This document shows, in pieces, positions 1 to 13,764 of a DNA stretch of 64,000 bases. The position numbers and the translations under genes were made by a program. This DNA comes from Siderastrea siderea. Taxonomy: Eukaryota > Cnidaria > Anthozoa > Scleractinia > Rhizangiidae. The stretch covers positions 45,663,569 to 45,727,568 of the forward strand of contig OZ034975.1 of NCBI GenBank assembly GCA_964030785.1, written 5' to 3'. The notes under the pieces were generated by a model. The model saw nothing but the letters and a program-made list of their open reading frames with translations. It did not search any database and had not been told where the DNA came from. Numbering within the stretch: position 1 is the stretch's first letter; every line of letters starts with the position of its first letter.

Positions 1-19
1 ATTATCGATTACAACTTAC

Positions 20-3000
20 ATTGCACATCCAATAAGGTCTTGGCTCCAGGGTATGTAACCAGGCCGCTGGAATCAAACGTTTTGGCGGTGCACTGGTAAA
101 CGCCGGAGTCCGCGCGGCGAGTGGACTTGATAAACAAAGCCCCGGATGCAATGATAGTCGCTCGAGCGTCAGTTGTGGCGTCGCTACCATCTTTAGTCCA
201 ACTATAAACAACATTCTCACTTGGCAGATTTGTATCTGTCAGACATTCTAAAACAGCAGGATACTTCTCTACCACAGCTTTTCGACGAGACGGCAGGCCA
301 ACTTTTCCTAAGGAAAGGAAATACACATTCAAGGTTAGATATTGCAGTTCCAGAGCCAGGAAGCACTAAGGACACAGGACTGCCAATATTGCATTGCGTA
401 GAGAGTATGGGTGACCTGCGGTAGAAGCGTCAATGTGGTGACAGATTTTATGCAGTGAAGTCCACAAGTCGGTCTAGCCGAGGCGGAATGAAAACGTGTA
501 TGTGCTTACGAGAAATAATGGCTGCTCTCCTAAAGCACAATGAAAGAACTTTTTTCCTACTTAGAAAATTACACAACTTTTGAACACGCAAAAATGAATT
601 GATAGAATGCAAACCAAGTTGTTGGAAAATTGTGATAAATTTACGAAGTGTTATTTCACCAAGCGGATAACCACAGCTTAATTAAAGTGACACCCGCGTT
701 TAGCGTCCGTGTGCCGATAAGTGGTAAGAATAAGATTGCCAGTCGCAAAACCACAGAATTTTATTATCAGAACACAAGCAAATCTCTTCAAACAATGACT
801 AGAGTAGGTGGTTGTCTAGTTAATGAAAACTCAAAGCCTGAATGCTAGTTTTAAAAAAAGCAAATACAACCAATAGCGCAGAGGCCGAGCCAAATAGCAG
901 CAAAAACGAAATGAATGCACCAACAACTATCTCTCGCATGCGACCTTTCACCTAGAATACAAATGTTCTGGCATGACTGAAACAACACGCTAGGCACACG
1001 TCTAACAATTAAACTTTCGCCAGTTTCACAAACAGAACTTCGTTGGTTTACTGACAATCGGCATCTCGGTGACGGGGCAGCAAAATTTCTGAACTTTAAA
1101 CATCCATGTTGAAGGCCGAAAGTAGAATACGATTTACCGCTAACTCTATGTAAAGTCTGTAAACGATCAAAATTATATTGTGTGCTAAATCCCATAATCT
1201 TCAAACTAACAAAACCTCAACAACGTTACCACTGAATGTATAAACTGTGAAATAATCGCCAAAGGACTGAAACCCACACCAAAAGACAAACAAACCCTTT
1301 GCTATCAAGGAGGAGTAAATAAAATATCCATGTGCTTTGTAAGAATAGAATACATCTCTTGTTACCTTGAGATAACCTTCCCAAATTTGTGCTTGCCACT
1401 ATCAACAGTAACTTAATCATCCAGAGTTTCTGTTTCGCTTTCTCTATAGTAGACCTCATTTCCAACAAAGCTTTTAAGTGTTTTAGAGCATTATCCTTCA
1501 CAATGTGAGCAAAAAAGATTAGGCTCTCCCCACAAAACAATTCCGAACCATCCGCAATTAGCAGAGATCAAAAGTGGAATACGAAACTTGTATCAAGTAA
1601 CCTGCACTTCAAAACGTCTTTGTTTTTTTAGTGACAATGTCAATAATTTCCTACAAATCTGTTTTAAAGCTCTATTGATCAGCCAGTGACAAACTGGTCA
1701 TTAAAAATATGCACATCGTCTGAGAAAAAGGTTATCCTTTCGTTGCAATCGTCGGCCTAACAGCTTACAAAGGCTGCAAGAATTATACTCACAATATAAT
1801 TTCTCAATGTTTTTTCCGACCAGATAAGGTAATTCTGTAATTCAATTCGGAAAATTGAGTACAAGCGAGTTAAAAAGGAACCCATATCTTGCGATCAAAA
1901 TTTCTCAGAGTGCTTTTGCGGTACTAGAGATTCCATATTTAGCACAACCCCCGGAACTGGTTTAAGTGGGTAAATACACTTGGGAAGGGTTTGTATTTTT
2001 AAACGTTCACCCAACATTAGGAAAATTCCTTAATGGGCGCTTTGATTGAGGGAAATTATCAGGCATATTGCAAAGGAACCAAAGAATATTCAGAACAGAC
2101 TCTAAATATCGACACTGTTGGTATTTTGTGCGTTTGTTTATCTTGACTACCAATTTAGTGCCACGACAAAAGTTTAAAGGTTTTATAAAAAACTAGCGCA
2201 GTGGTCACGGTCAGGTGCTTGCTCATCAAATAGTCTATGCTAACAAAAACGGACAAAAACTTCATAAACGCAAGTTAAATATCAGTTCCATTTGGCAACA
2301 AGCTTAACCTTGGTCCAGATAGTGATGGCAACTAAATCCCTCTCCAGGGAGTGCCAAGAAAGTATTGCGTTGTATTGTATCCTTTTCCAATGTTTGATTC
2401 CTGTTATTTAATTTGTCGAGTACTGTTTCACAAAACAAACCACCATTGTTTGATTTCGACTGGCTACGCTGGCTACGGATACTCTTTTCTAGATGTCATC
2501 AGTAGTCAACAGATGTACCCGTTTTCCTAATTTGACAAGACTACTACGGTACGTAAGCAACCCTATCAATGGTCAGCGTTTTCTTCTACAGCAGGTAATT
2601 TTTTTTAGCTTCTTTCAAAAAATCTTTTTCTAATGATGCAGAAATACTGCTTCGAAAAGCAAAATTGAGTTCTTTTGGGAAACTTTTTGGTTTTCTCAAA
2701 ATTCAGTACAATATAATTCCGTCCCTTTGGGGAAGGTTTTGGAATACGTTTAAAAAAGATTTTAGATTGCTCGGAATAGACAGAATTTCGTTTCGTCTGC
2801 AAGTTTTACGTTTATTCGAAATAGGGAGAATTGTTTTCTTTGGAAATTGATATTCCGTATATTCCGGTATTTCTAAAGAACGGTCCAAAACAATGCACCC
2901 TAAATTTCGCCGTCAGCTCCTTCTCATCCTACTGCCGTTCTGTCAAACTGCCCCACGACAGTAAACATAATTGTTGATTTTTTGCTATAATTTAGGCACG

Positions 3001-6000
3001 TTCTACCCTTTGTAGCAGGTTACCTTGTGCCATAAAAAAAACTTGTAAACGCTCGCAAAAATAGAGAAGAAAATGTACAAAACATGTGTTATCTAATACA
3101 TGGCACGCCTATAAAAGCTCCGAAGAAGAACAAAAGCAAACGGTTGTTATAAAGGAAGGAAAACCAAACGTACCAAGTTGAAAGGGCGAATACGGAAGAT
3201 GTCTACAGGATGAATTATGAAGGAAGGAAGGATGCCATATCATGAATGGATGGTCTTTAATTATATAGTGTTAATGGAAATATTGAGGTTAAAAGGCCCT
3301 AAGGTGAACAGTGAACGACTGCTATACTTAAGGTGATTTTCGTGTGTATGGCCTAAAAATATGTGTCCATTGTAATGTATAGGAGTTAAAGGGGTTATGA
3401 CACGCTATTTTAGTATCTTCTTAAAAAGCTCAAAAGTGTCTTCGCATCAATTGAATTCCAAAAATAATGGTCTAACTTTGTTATTAAAGACTATCTTACG
3501 GCAATGAACTGTTTCCTGTCGTCTGTTGCTACCGATGGCAAGGATGGAAATGGATTGAAACTTGAAAAAATTGGGCCAATTTTTTTAAGTTTTCATACTA
3601 TGTCTTCAACAATCACCAAAAATATTATTGTGGTTAGCTCTCTATGAAAAAATTCATTTGATATCTTCCTCACAGTTTTAGAGGAGTATTTTGTGTATGA
3701 GTAAAGGCACTAACTAATGAATTGAGCACAGAATTGACCCAAAATAGCAGAATCCTCGTGACATGACCCCTTTAATTAAAGGGTTTGGTCACAGGAAGAC
3801 GAAAAAAAAAACCCTTATTTACATTTTTTACGATTCTTTCAATTTCATCCCACTAATGCTGTACTCTTTGTTACAGTATAATGGCATAACTGAAAAACAA
3901 ACCGACGGCCAAAAATAGATTTTATCAGCCCCGTAGAGATCGGTAATAAATTCAAGCTTGGTTGTCGCATATTCATCTTTGACTTTGTGACATTTTGTGC
4001 ATTTTAAAAGTGTTTTAGCCATTTCCTTAACATTTATTCAATACGCAAATTCAGTAAACGACAATTTCGTAAACGAACTTGGCAGGGAAGAAAAAATAAG
4101 CTTTATAGTGTGCGCTTCAGTCGTGATAAAGGACGTACACTAAATTAAATCCTAGAATCGACAAAATAGAAGAACGGAAAATGGCGTTTTTCTTGGTGAA
4201 GACGTGAACGAACGAAAGCAAAATTTGCAGATGAATAAATCACCTCCATGTTCTTAACTCTTGGTGTTGACTCGACAAGAAAAGCCATCGATACCCCTGG
4301 AAAGAGAGCCTTGAGAAAGTTCTAACTTGACTGAGACTTTTAAAATTATACTAAATGAACAGATTTAAAGTAAACTTTAGTTATTTCTCGCCATCCTCAA
4401 AATTTTATCTACATCACTTTTGTCGCTAGTATCTTTTTAGTTATTTCTCGTTATCCTCAAAATTTTATCCACATCATTTTTGCCGCCAGTATCTTTTATA
4501 TTGAGCAAAATCTTATAAGTTACCATTGTCGCAATCTTAGAGAGTTTGAGGGTCACAGCATTATTGAATAGTCTGCTATTTCGTGTTACACGGACGTTAT
4601 ATCTGTTCTGTAATAATGAATCGATGTTATTCTGTTCTGTTTCCTTCCAGAAGCATCGATATTTTTCCTGTTTCAGGTTTCCAGAAAGTGGGAAGCAAAC
4701 TTTAAAAAAAACACCTTTCTTCGAGCCTAGAACAGGCATCGCACATTGCGGGGTGCAAAGGACAGGTGCGGGGACCGCGCAGAAAAGATATTAGGGAGCT
4801 TAAGCAACCACGACGGCAACGCCAAGGAAAACGTCGCTTTGAAAATGACTTCCAAATATTTCAAACTTCTTCGCGATAGTTTCAACTCGTTCAATCTGAC
4901 TAATGTAGCCGAACAATCCGGGAGCTGACTCTGTAAGGACGGCGTTACAGTTCAGGTAGAAAAAAGAAAATTCACTGTCGTGCGTTCACGTTCTACATAA
5001 AACTTTGAATTTGGTCATTTCACGTTGTTGTTTTGCAGAGGACGGCAAAGAAATGTACCAAAATCTGTATCGCACGTGCAGAGTCATTGTTTTGCTAATT
5101 AAACCATTTGTTTTGTGACGTTCTCGTCAGCCGTCGCCGTCGTGTTTGCTTAAGTTCCCTATTGTCAACGGGAAAACGACAAATTAAAGAAGATTCTTTT
5201 TTTAGACCCACACAATTCCGGTTGCTTGAACAAGTTATTCCCGCCCAGGAAAAATATGAAGAGCTAAATATAACTGGAGGTGCTCTATTCAAATATGTGC
5301 GGATATTTGTACGGTGCAGTGATGATTTTTGCATCTGAGAAGAAATTGTTTTTTACGTACGATTAATGGTAACGTCAAACACGTGATTAAGTTCCCCAAC
5401 AGAATTAGCCGAGGAGCACTGGTACCGACCGCTGTCTTCAGGTACAACAGCTGTTATTGTAAGTACTTGACTTCCGGTTGAGACAGAAGCCCGCTCAAAT
5501 GGTATTCGCGCCCCATGTCTAAACCACTCCACTTCCGGTTCCGGTGCACCGCCAACCAAGCAGCGCAGAGACAAAGAATCGCTTTCGTTAGCAGTTATTT
5601 TGTCCAGCGGTTTCTTTAGGAAGAAGGGAGGGACTGGGACTGGCAGAGGGGCTGGCAGAGCGAAACAAAGAGAGAAGTCGAAAGGTTAAAAGTTAACATA
5701 TGAATTCAGTAGAAGTCCTTTCGTTCTTTCGGCCGCAATTTTAAAATGTTTCACAGGACGTTTGGCGCCATGATTGCACCACTTCAAAATGACGGCAAGA
5801 AAGCGCGAAAGGACACATTAGACCTCAAAAGGCTTATTAACTGAAGGAAAGATTAGATTAGCTCCATGCGCGTACAGAAAATGAAACGGTTGAAGTCGAG
5901 CACATAGCGAATTCCGTGTCCAAACGTAAAGCTAACAAATTTATGACAACAAAGAACAGGAAGTCGAAAAGATGCACAAAGAAATCCTAAAAAGCAAAGA

Positions 6001-9000
6001 CAAAACACAATAATTCGATTGTCAGGACTGTGGACTGTAGAATGCAAAAGAAATAGAACAAATGAAACGCATGTATTGTTATAAGTGGTTATAAAATGAA
6101 TTTTAAAAGAAAATTAAATGCATGCGTCGTGATAAATGGTTATAACATTAATTTACAATTAACTATCAATAACTTCAAATTACATAATTTACTTTTACCA
6201 GTTTTAACGTACAATTGACTAACCATCTTAATCATCCAGATCTGTTATTAAAGGCACCCTTATTTTGTTGTCGTATTGATTGTATAATGCACTCAGCAAC
6301 GACTTCGAAACCCAGCTTTTTCTATTTTTTTGTGGTGGGGGGGGGGGGATGGGGAAGCAAAGGTTTAGTTTAATGTAGTCAAATTTTATAAGCCTCCGGC
6401 ACTGTATGGAAATCAAATTGCGCATTATTTTAGACGAAAGTCAACTCAGTTGTGGTTTAACACTGCTGCTAAGGCTCCTATAAACGGCAAGCTATAAAAG
6501 TTTGCAAACTCTACTGAAAGTCATTTTCATACCCTAGAGTTATCGTAAACTTTATTCGATGAACTAAAAAGTCGTTCGACCTTCTTTAACGGAACCAAAG
6601 ACATTTTGTCCACTAATGTCAAGAGTATTCAAGGTTTGTTTGGTTGAGAGTAGAAAACACTTGTTTGGCAAAAAGGTTTACAAGTTAAATATCAGTTTGA
6701 CGCTGTTCAAATAGTTTCAATGCATACAGGAATACAGACTTGTTCCGTTTTCGCCAACAGTTTGGCAACACATCACCCTACTGTTCTTTCAATATTCATT
6801 CATGCCAACTTTTAACTGCCAACACAAATGTAAAATTAGCGTCCAAAACACGATTTATGATTCGACGTAAACGGCAAATCACGAGTCTCATGACAAAATC
6901 ACACACGTTTCACGACCTTCGTACATCATCACGAGTGGAATTTCAAGCATTCGCGACATTATAAACGAGTTTACATTTTCACCAGAAAGTAAGTGGACTT
7001 GGCTTGAACTCATCGAGCTTAAAGGGCACTTACGTTAAACCGGGGAAGCGTCTGTGGTCTTTGGTGTCGTTCTTTTCAATCGCCATGATACCTCTCACTT
7101 CAAAGACCAGAATGACCTCAAATCTGTAAATCTTGCTAACTTATTACGTTCTTTTCATTCCATTCGTTGAATACTCCGTTCTAACGCATAATTTAGGAAA
7201 ACGAGAGTCAGGTATTGCCCAGGACCGCACCGGCGACAAGGCAACGTAATGTGATCCCCATTTGCACAAAGAATTGATTACTTTCAGTCATTCAACAGAA
7301 AACAGCTGTTGAAGATGCAAAATCATTTTTATTGGGAGCGCAAAACTAGTCTATATATTGTGCTCTTTCAAAGTGCATCAGTGGGGTTAAATTCCTGTGT
7401 TCTGGAGTCATAGCTAAGCGGTTTTACCTTTAAGACTGTTTTATGGAGAGCTGTGCTTGCCCACGTAGTATAGTTCGCTTATCAGTGTTTTGTAAAATGT
7501 TATTTGAGATTTTTGGGTTTTAATCTTTTCCAAAGCCTGGCCCCTCGTAAAGAAACAAGGACGGAGCGAAGACAGTTATTTTGCTTTGCTTCACTTGACA
7601 CGCCTAGTTTTCAGCGCCATGGGAAGAAACTTGCTAAAGGCGAAAATGTATTTGCTTTTCCTTTGTAAAGTAATTGAAGAGCTACATGTTGAATTTGTTT
7701 TGGCACGGGTTCTGTTTGCCTAGAAAGGAAATTTCATTAAAACACAATGAGCCACAAAGTGAATGCGAAAACTAGATTTGGTTTACACAAAGCAGATGAT
7801 GCATTTGAAATACACACGGTCGAAATGAATTATGCAGAAGATACTGAAAAGACTTCCACCGTCCGTGGCTTAGTTTGTTTTTGACTGTGTTGGATGTTTG
7901 TTCCTGATTTAGGATTAAAAACTTACATTCCTAACATCGATATCAAAGACCATTCGCTTTCCTAGAAGGACGAAAAAAAACGGAACATCTAGGACATTTA
8001 ACAAACTAAAATTTTTTTTTTCCTTGCGTGCTCATGTATTGACAATGTTATTTCAAAGCTGGCGAAGCTTTCAAAAGACTACAAGTAGCTTTACTTTGCC
8101 CGGGTCAGGTCATACGACCTCCCAGGAACATTATTGTTCGATTATTCAAAATTTGTTCTTCAAATCTGACAGGTGTTTCGCCCTGATCACATAGACAAGC
8201 CTTGTTGCCATGGTGATTTCAATAGAGTGTACATTTTTATAAAACAAAATGTCGTTCGGTTTGTTTTTTTATTTGAGCAAACAAAAACGTTATTGCAACT
8301 CAAAACTGAGTTTCCTGATTTCCTGTGTTCCATCTAGTTATTAACTACTGCTGTTACAGCTTATTTCTCTTGGATAAAAAGCTTGATAGGTTGTTTTAGT
8401 TCCATTACTTTTTAAAATGTGAAAATGCTAAGAAAACTTGGTGTATCACAGTATAAAAGCCTGCAACAGAAATGCTTATTGGAGTAAAATGAATTCCAAA
8501 AGCGCTACGTATCTTTCTTTTGAGTGAAAAGAAAACCTCGGATGTGACAAGCGAAGGCAAACTGTCAATATGGCAGTGCTTTCGGTCAATAACGGGTAAA
8601 ACCTTTTCAAACATAGGATATTAAATCGGGGCCTTGTTTACTTGCAAGGGAAAACTTTTCCCTGGACGTGAAGCGGCAAATTAACTGGCGGGTTGTTTTT
8701 TGTGGTTAACTGGAATTTTTCACAACAATAAAAGTCGACAAACGGAGTGTTTTTCGCCATGGTCAGTTCATTTACTTGTCAATTGGATTACATTGGGTCG
8801 AAAGAGAAAGCGGTCATTATCTTACAACATTGTACAGTTCAAAAAATGGCGGCCGCACTTGTTTGCTGTTTTGTTGTCGCAACTTTTTTCAAATACTGTC
8901 GAATAAAACAACTGAATCGAAACGTACTTTGAAAAGTTATCCCATTTATGTGTGGAAGTATTGTCAACGCCATAAACTTCTTGGTGTCAAGAACTCGCGG

Positions 9001-11849
9001 AGAAAACAAGTATTTAGTCACCTTCGAAAAGAGTTTGATGCTCTCTAGATAACTGGCTCAACGCCGCTCATTGATTCTGTTTTGTCCATTCTTGTTCAAC
9101 ACAAAGCAAGTGTGAAAACTATGACAAAAGACATTTAATAATGCTTTTCATAAATTCGAAAGATTACAGAAACAATTCACCCTGGCAAATTTCGCCTTTC
9201 GTCGATTTTATGCGGAACATTTCAGTTTCGAATCTGAAGCTTTTCGGCCCAATTGAATACTATCTTAAATTTTCAGTGCTGGCTTATCACAAAGCTTTGT
9301 CGGTCTAACATAGCAATTATGCCCTTACAATGTAATGCCCCGAAGTTAGAACACCACAATGCATATTTCAATTACAAGGGATTAACAAAGCGGTTTGTCC
9401 ACAAGAGAAGGAAAGCTTTGGTCTTTTATGCCGCTCTTGCTTTTTGACATTATAGCTTCCAACCTGTAGCTGTGGCCGCAATAGTTATGTATGTATCAAT
9501 TCTATTGTAGTTTGCCTGACCGTTATCAATGTTATTTAGAAGCTTATAGGATCCATGTTGCGCCCACCGAAGCTTTCAAATTCAAAGTCAAACAATAGAA
9601 TACCGCAAAGGTACAAAGATTAGGTTTTGTACACGAGCATAGAGAGATCTTTAAACGACGCGGAACCGGCAAATTTTAGAAGCATTCGTGACGCTTTGGT
9701 CCTTTAACGGTTTCCTATAACTTTAAAAATAATCATAAAGAGTCCATTTACAACGCAAGGAGTTTAGAATGTTACTCTTGCTTTCAAGCTTACGAAAAAC
9801 GGAAAATAAACGTTTTGTTAACTCTAACTAGTGTCGCGGGTTTTTTTTGCGTTCTCAAATGGACATTCTCAAACGAACTAAAAAAGTTTGTTTTCTTTTT
9901 AAAAAGAACATCACTAACTGCCGTTTTGAACAAACGTTTGAAATTTGCTTTAAAAGAATTTTAACCCATGTAAATTTATTCGCCTCACAGATTACTCAAA
10001 CCAAAACATTTTAATAGATATCAAAGTATCGCGAGTTTTCAGTATGAGGCTGGGAAGCGGTTTTAAAAAAATTCCAAAAAATCATTTTTAGTTGTAACAA
10101 TTAAAAGCGAAAATTCGTTAACAAGAAATCCTCAGAAGACGATTTAGGAAAGCATTAAAATGCGGGAGCCCCATCGAGTGCATAAATCACGCTACCACTA
10201 GAAATACGATAAAAACAATGGCGGTCATGAACTATAAAATAGGTATAAACTTTTCCCTTGTAAGCAACACAGGATCACAGCACGTTAAAACCATCCATAC
10301 GTGACTGGCATAATTTTTTTCATTTTAAGCGCGAAGAATGAACAGAAAACATGATTGACTTGTACGACATTTACTACGCTTAATACAGGTCTAAGCCGTT
10401 TTCAACAGGTTTCGTTTGGGAGTACTTAGTAGCATGATAGAAATTTAGCGTCCCGAATAACTGATAAAATTCTGATTCCAAGGTACTATTAATTAAAAGT
10501 GAGTTAACTATATAATTCACCCGTTATAAACCGAAACAACAAATTCATTTACTAGTATAAACGAATTTGTTTTGAGCAAGTACCGTGCGCTAATGCATAT
10601 GTCGGCCTTTAGATATCGCGCGCGTATTTGTAATATATAGATAACAAAATTATAACTTACCAATAACTTTCAAAACAATCCACCTCCCGTGCGTTAAGAT
10701 TGTACTATCCGCACCTGACTGCATCGTTCTACAACGATAAATTCCCGCATCGCTTTCCTTAGCACTAGACAGCAATATCGCCGAACTATTGATCATATGC
10801 AGGCGACGTGAGTAACGTGAATCGATATGAGGTTTGAAGTTCATAAACTTCACAAAGATCGGACTTTTCGAGCCATTTTTTCGCCATTCCAAAAGCTGAG
10901 ACACTTGACCTAATTTCACAGCGTCGCACTGTAATATAGCATCCGATCCAAGCTTTACTTCGATTTCCAAAGGTGGGCTTTTTCCTCCTCCTGGGTCCGT
11001 ATTTGACGAAGATCCTTGCGCTAGACCTGAAGGAAGAAGGAAATAAATAATATTTTCAAACATTCTTGTTTAAGGAATTGTTCGAAGCATTTGCCAAATA
11101 AATTTGCCGCTGGCAATCGTTTACAATTGCTTTATTATAGATATGATCGCTGGTTCAATGATCCTGAAGGGCTCTGGTTTTCACGTGTTGAAATACAGAA
11201 CGCGTGTGTGCTATAGTTACACAGCTGTAGTGTAGTTACAGCCAAGGGGAGACCAGTCGACGGACGAATATGGTGACGCTGTAAACCTCAGCGGGCAAAC
11301 GTAACCGAGAAAACGTTCAAATTATTTGCCAGAGTCCTAAAAGCTGCGAGGAAGTTTAACACAAACAAAAACAGCGAAAACTCTCCTAGATTTTAATTCT
11401 TGAAGTGACTATCGACGACAGATCGTCATGCGATCGATCGTACGATAAACGAACGCATTTAGCCGACTTGAGAAGACTTACAGTGCGCTGAGTGCCCTGT
11501 AGATGGATGGCAATTCCAGTCGATTGCAGGCAAATACACTACAAAGTTTGTAGCGATTATGAACAAAAACAAGCACCTCATTTCGCTTTTAATGATATTT
11601 CAGCGCACAACAAGGGTAGTGGTTTCATCGCTGATGAATAATATTGGACGCGTGATATTACGGTTAGAAAATCGCATCCGTTTGTTGTGTTTAGGGATTT
11701 TAAGTACGCTCCTAGAATTCCTGATTTAAAGCCCAGATATTCAACACATCTTTTGGCAATCGTGTGATAATTATAGAAGAAAGCGCTGCAAACTTACCTC
11801 GTTGAAACGAAGTGAAAAAGCAACACATCCACAAGATGTACCAAAACAT
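20..11849 (-). CDS. Immunoglobulin-domain secreted or membrane protein, 5' part (continues past left edge)
   Basis: Four exons, read high to low: 11849-11798, 11026-10661, 5639-5361, 307-20. Exon 1 begins at an ATG and encodes 17 residues rich in F, W, C and L that look like a signal peptide. Exons 2, 3 and 4 each encode one Ig-type domain with the conserved Cys, Trp and D-x-G-x-Y-x-C pattern: LQC/EWRK/DAGIYRC, LRC/EWFR/DSGRYQC, and LEC/SWTK/DSGVYQC. Every intron is phase 1 and all four junctions keep frame, as is usual for shuffled Ig modules. The last donor (positions 18-19) again leaves phase 1, so the gene goes on beyond position 1. About 328 residues are visible. A role in cell adhesion or as a receptor ectodomain is inference; membrane and kinase or phosphatase parts, if any, are outside the window, so I give no symbol. 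Further in-frame exons could be hidden in the 5-kb introns. Confidence 0.8.
3390..3771. mobile_element. Non-autonomous inverted-repeat element with TTAA target duplication, copy 1
   Basis: A 382-bp element with no coding capacity. TTAA occurs at both borders (3386-3389 and 3772-3775). The ends are imperfect inverted repeats: left AGGGGTTATGACACG, right end reverse complement AGGGGTCATGTCACG. A second copy in the opposite orientation, split by the retrotransposon, lies at 37863-43068. TTAA duplication is the signature of piggyBac-type transposition, so I infer a piggyBac-mobilised MITE. The superfamily rests on the TTAA and terminal repeats alone. Confidence 0.7.
4381..4500. repeat. Two tandem copies of a 60-bp unit
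   Basis: Positions 4381-4440 and 4441-4500 both start TTATTTCTCG and share CCTCAAAATTTTATC and AGTATCTTTT blocks, with a few substitutions between them. It is a simple tandem duplication inside an intron. Confidence 0.85.
5640..10660 (-). other. Intron 2 of the Ig-domain gene
   Basis: A 5.0-kb AT-rich intron between the first and second Ig exons. Apart from a G homopolymer near 6336-6349 I see no gene, tRNA, long terminal repeat or well-formed inverted repeat. Short open frames here have no recognisable domains. Confidence 0.5.
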
Positions 11850-13743
11850 GACGCTATGGAACCTAATAAAAAGACCACATTAAGGACGCGAGTTAATAGA
11901 CCACGATACTTCAAAATTTCCTTCCCTATCCCTCGATGATTCCACGCAATGCTCTACCAACCTTTTGCACATGATTGTGAAAATAACACGAGAGACAAAG
12001 CGGTCCTTAATCGGACACACACTACCGAAATGGACATCTATAAAACACTAAACTCACCAAAATGGAAACTTCCGAGATAACAATTGACGGACGACAGGGT
12101 CATACGTTAGCCAATCAAATGGCGAGCTGATTTTTTAAGTTGACAAGTAAATTGATGACATGACACCAAATGAATCGACACTCGGCTGCGTGGGTTTCTG
12201 TACGATTTCACGCTCTGCGCGTTAACTTGCGTGGTATACAAACACTCTGCAAAATAAATCTCTTTCGAGGTGAGTCTTAAACAGTTTTGCAGCAGAAATA
12301 AAGGTGGTCAAAGAAGTGCAAATTCTTAAGTTTAAAAACACCGGAAGCGGCAAAAGCCTTCGAATCTGTCAAGTCCTATTGTTTTCAGGTAAGAGAACAA
12401 TAACAATAGAAATCACTTCGAATTTATAATTTAACCAATTATGCTTGAAAGGTTAATTGTTAGACATATAAATAAGAAATATCTGATAGCGAGGCTTTGG
12501 AGTTGCGTTCGATGCAATTTTCCTGGGAAAATTTGGGTTGTAAACTATTTTAATAGAGCTTTTAGAAAATATAGACTAAGGGGCTGTTTTCCTCGTCAAA
12601 ACATGACAAAAATTGCGTTCTCAGTAAATATTTTTCAACCGCAAATAGTCCCTCGCCCTAAAATTTCCAACTTTTACGTCACACCGGATGACCTAAGGTC
12701 GAGAATCTGCGAATAAACTTAAAAAAATTCTCAAGATCTACGATTAAGTTGAAGATATGTTTTCTGAGCAAACTGTCTTTGAGATATGAGACCATGTGGG
12801 CATGGAATAAACGCATTTGTTCTACCTCTTCAATGTAGGGAACATACACAGATTACTTCAATCCTAAAGTCAACTGTTGTGTTTTGATGTGGTTCCTGTT
12901 GTGGTCACTTTTGAGTCTGTGCATCTATTGAGGTAGAGAAGTATTTTCTACGGTCAGTACTGTTCATTATGCTTGCGCTGTCGGGTGGAGTCATAACGTG
13001 TTCCGACTATTCAGAAGTACTTTGTGCTGTTTGTTTTTTTCTGAAAATTTTCAAAATAGTTTAGATTTAAAACGTTTGATACTTATGTGAGTAAGAGGAT
13101 CAGTTTATCAAAATTCCGCTCTCTCTTGGAGAGGGGAAGTGAGAGCGGAGGATTTTAAACCTCCTCAGAAATTAGTCTAAATTAAACACAGCAGGCATCG
13201 CACAGGGCACCGCCTTTTTATTTGATCCAGGGGTCAATTGTCACCCCCAACCCTAAATAACCACACTACGTACCGCCCCCGGATGCTGGGTTATTATATA
13301 TTGTATCTTTTTCCATTCCTGTGGTCAGTTGCTTCAAATGACATAAGTGTAAGAAAGACGTGATATGCTATATGTCACGACAATAGTAGTTCGCCCTAAT
13401 ATTACAATAGAATCTTTCATCATTAGCATCATTATTGAAAACTCTTGTTCTGTTGTTCTAAGTTTCTATTTCACGCCAACTCAGACATACGGACCATTTC
13501 TCCTGCGGCTCACAAATTTTAGCATGTTTAATATAACCTTAAACGAACCACCTTTAAGAACTATGTAAACTCTACCCAATATGCGAAAAGAATAGTCCCT
13601 GCAAGTCATGTTGTCTATTGCAGTCTCAAGACTTCGGAAATCTTCGGACGTCTTCGGAAATACAGCGATGACAACTTAAATCTTCATCATTTCAGCACAC
13701 AAAAGGCAGCGACACAAAAAGGTAAAAGAAAGGAAAAAGAAAA

Positions 13744-13764
13744 AAGAGAGAGAGAGAGAGAGAA
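13744..13764. repeat. GA dinucleotide microsatellite
   Basis: About ten perfect AG units inside purine-rich sequence (13728-13768). Confidence 0.85.

Larger units (their letters stand above)
308..5360 (-). other. Intron 3 of the Ig-domain gene
   Basis: A 5.05-kb intron between the second and third Ig exons. It contains a TTAA-flanked inverted-repeat element (3390-3771) and a tandem 60-bp duplication (4381-4500). Short open frames at 2605-2888 lie in AT-rich sequence on both strands and look non-coding. I see no further Ig-like exon. Confidence 0.6.

Noticed and set aside
2605..2888. Overlapping open frames on both strands
   Set aside because: AT-rich, low-complexity translations with no domain; opposite-strand frames mirror each other.
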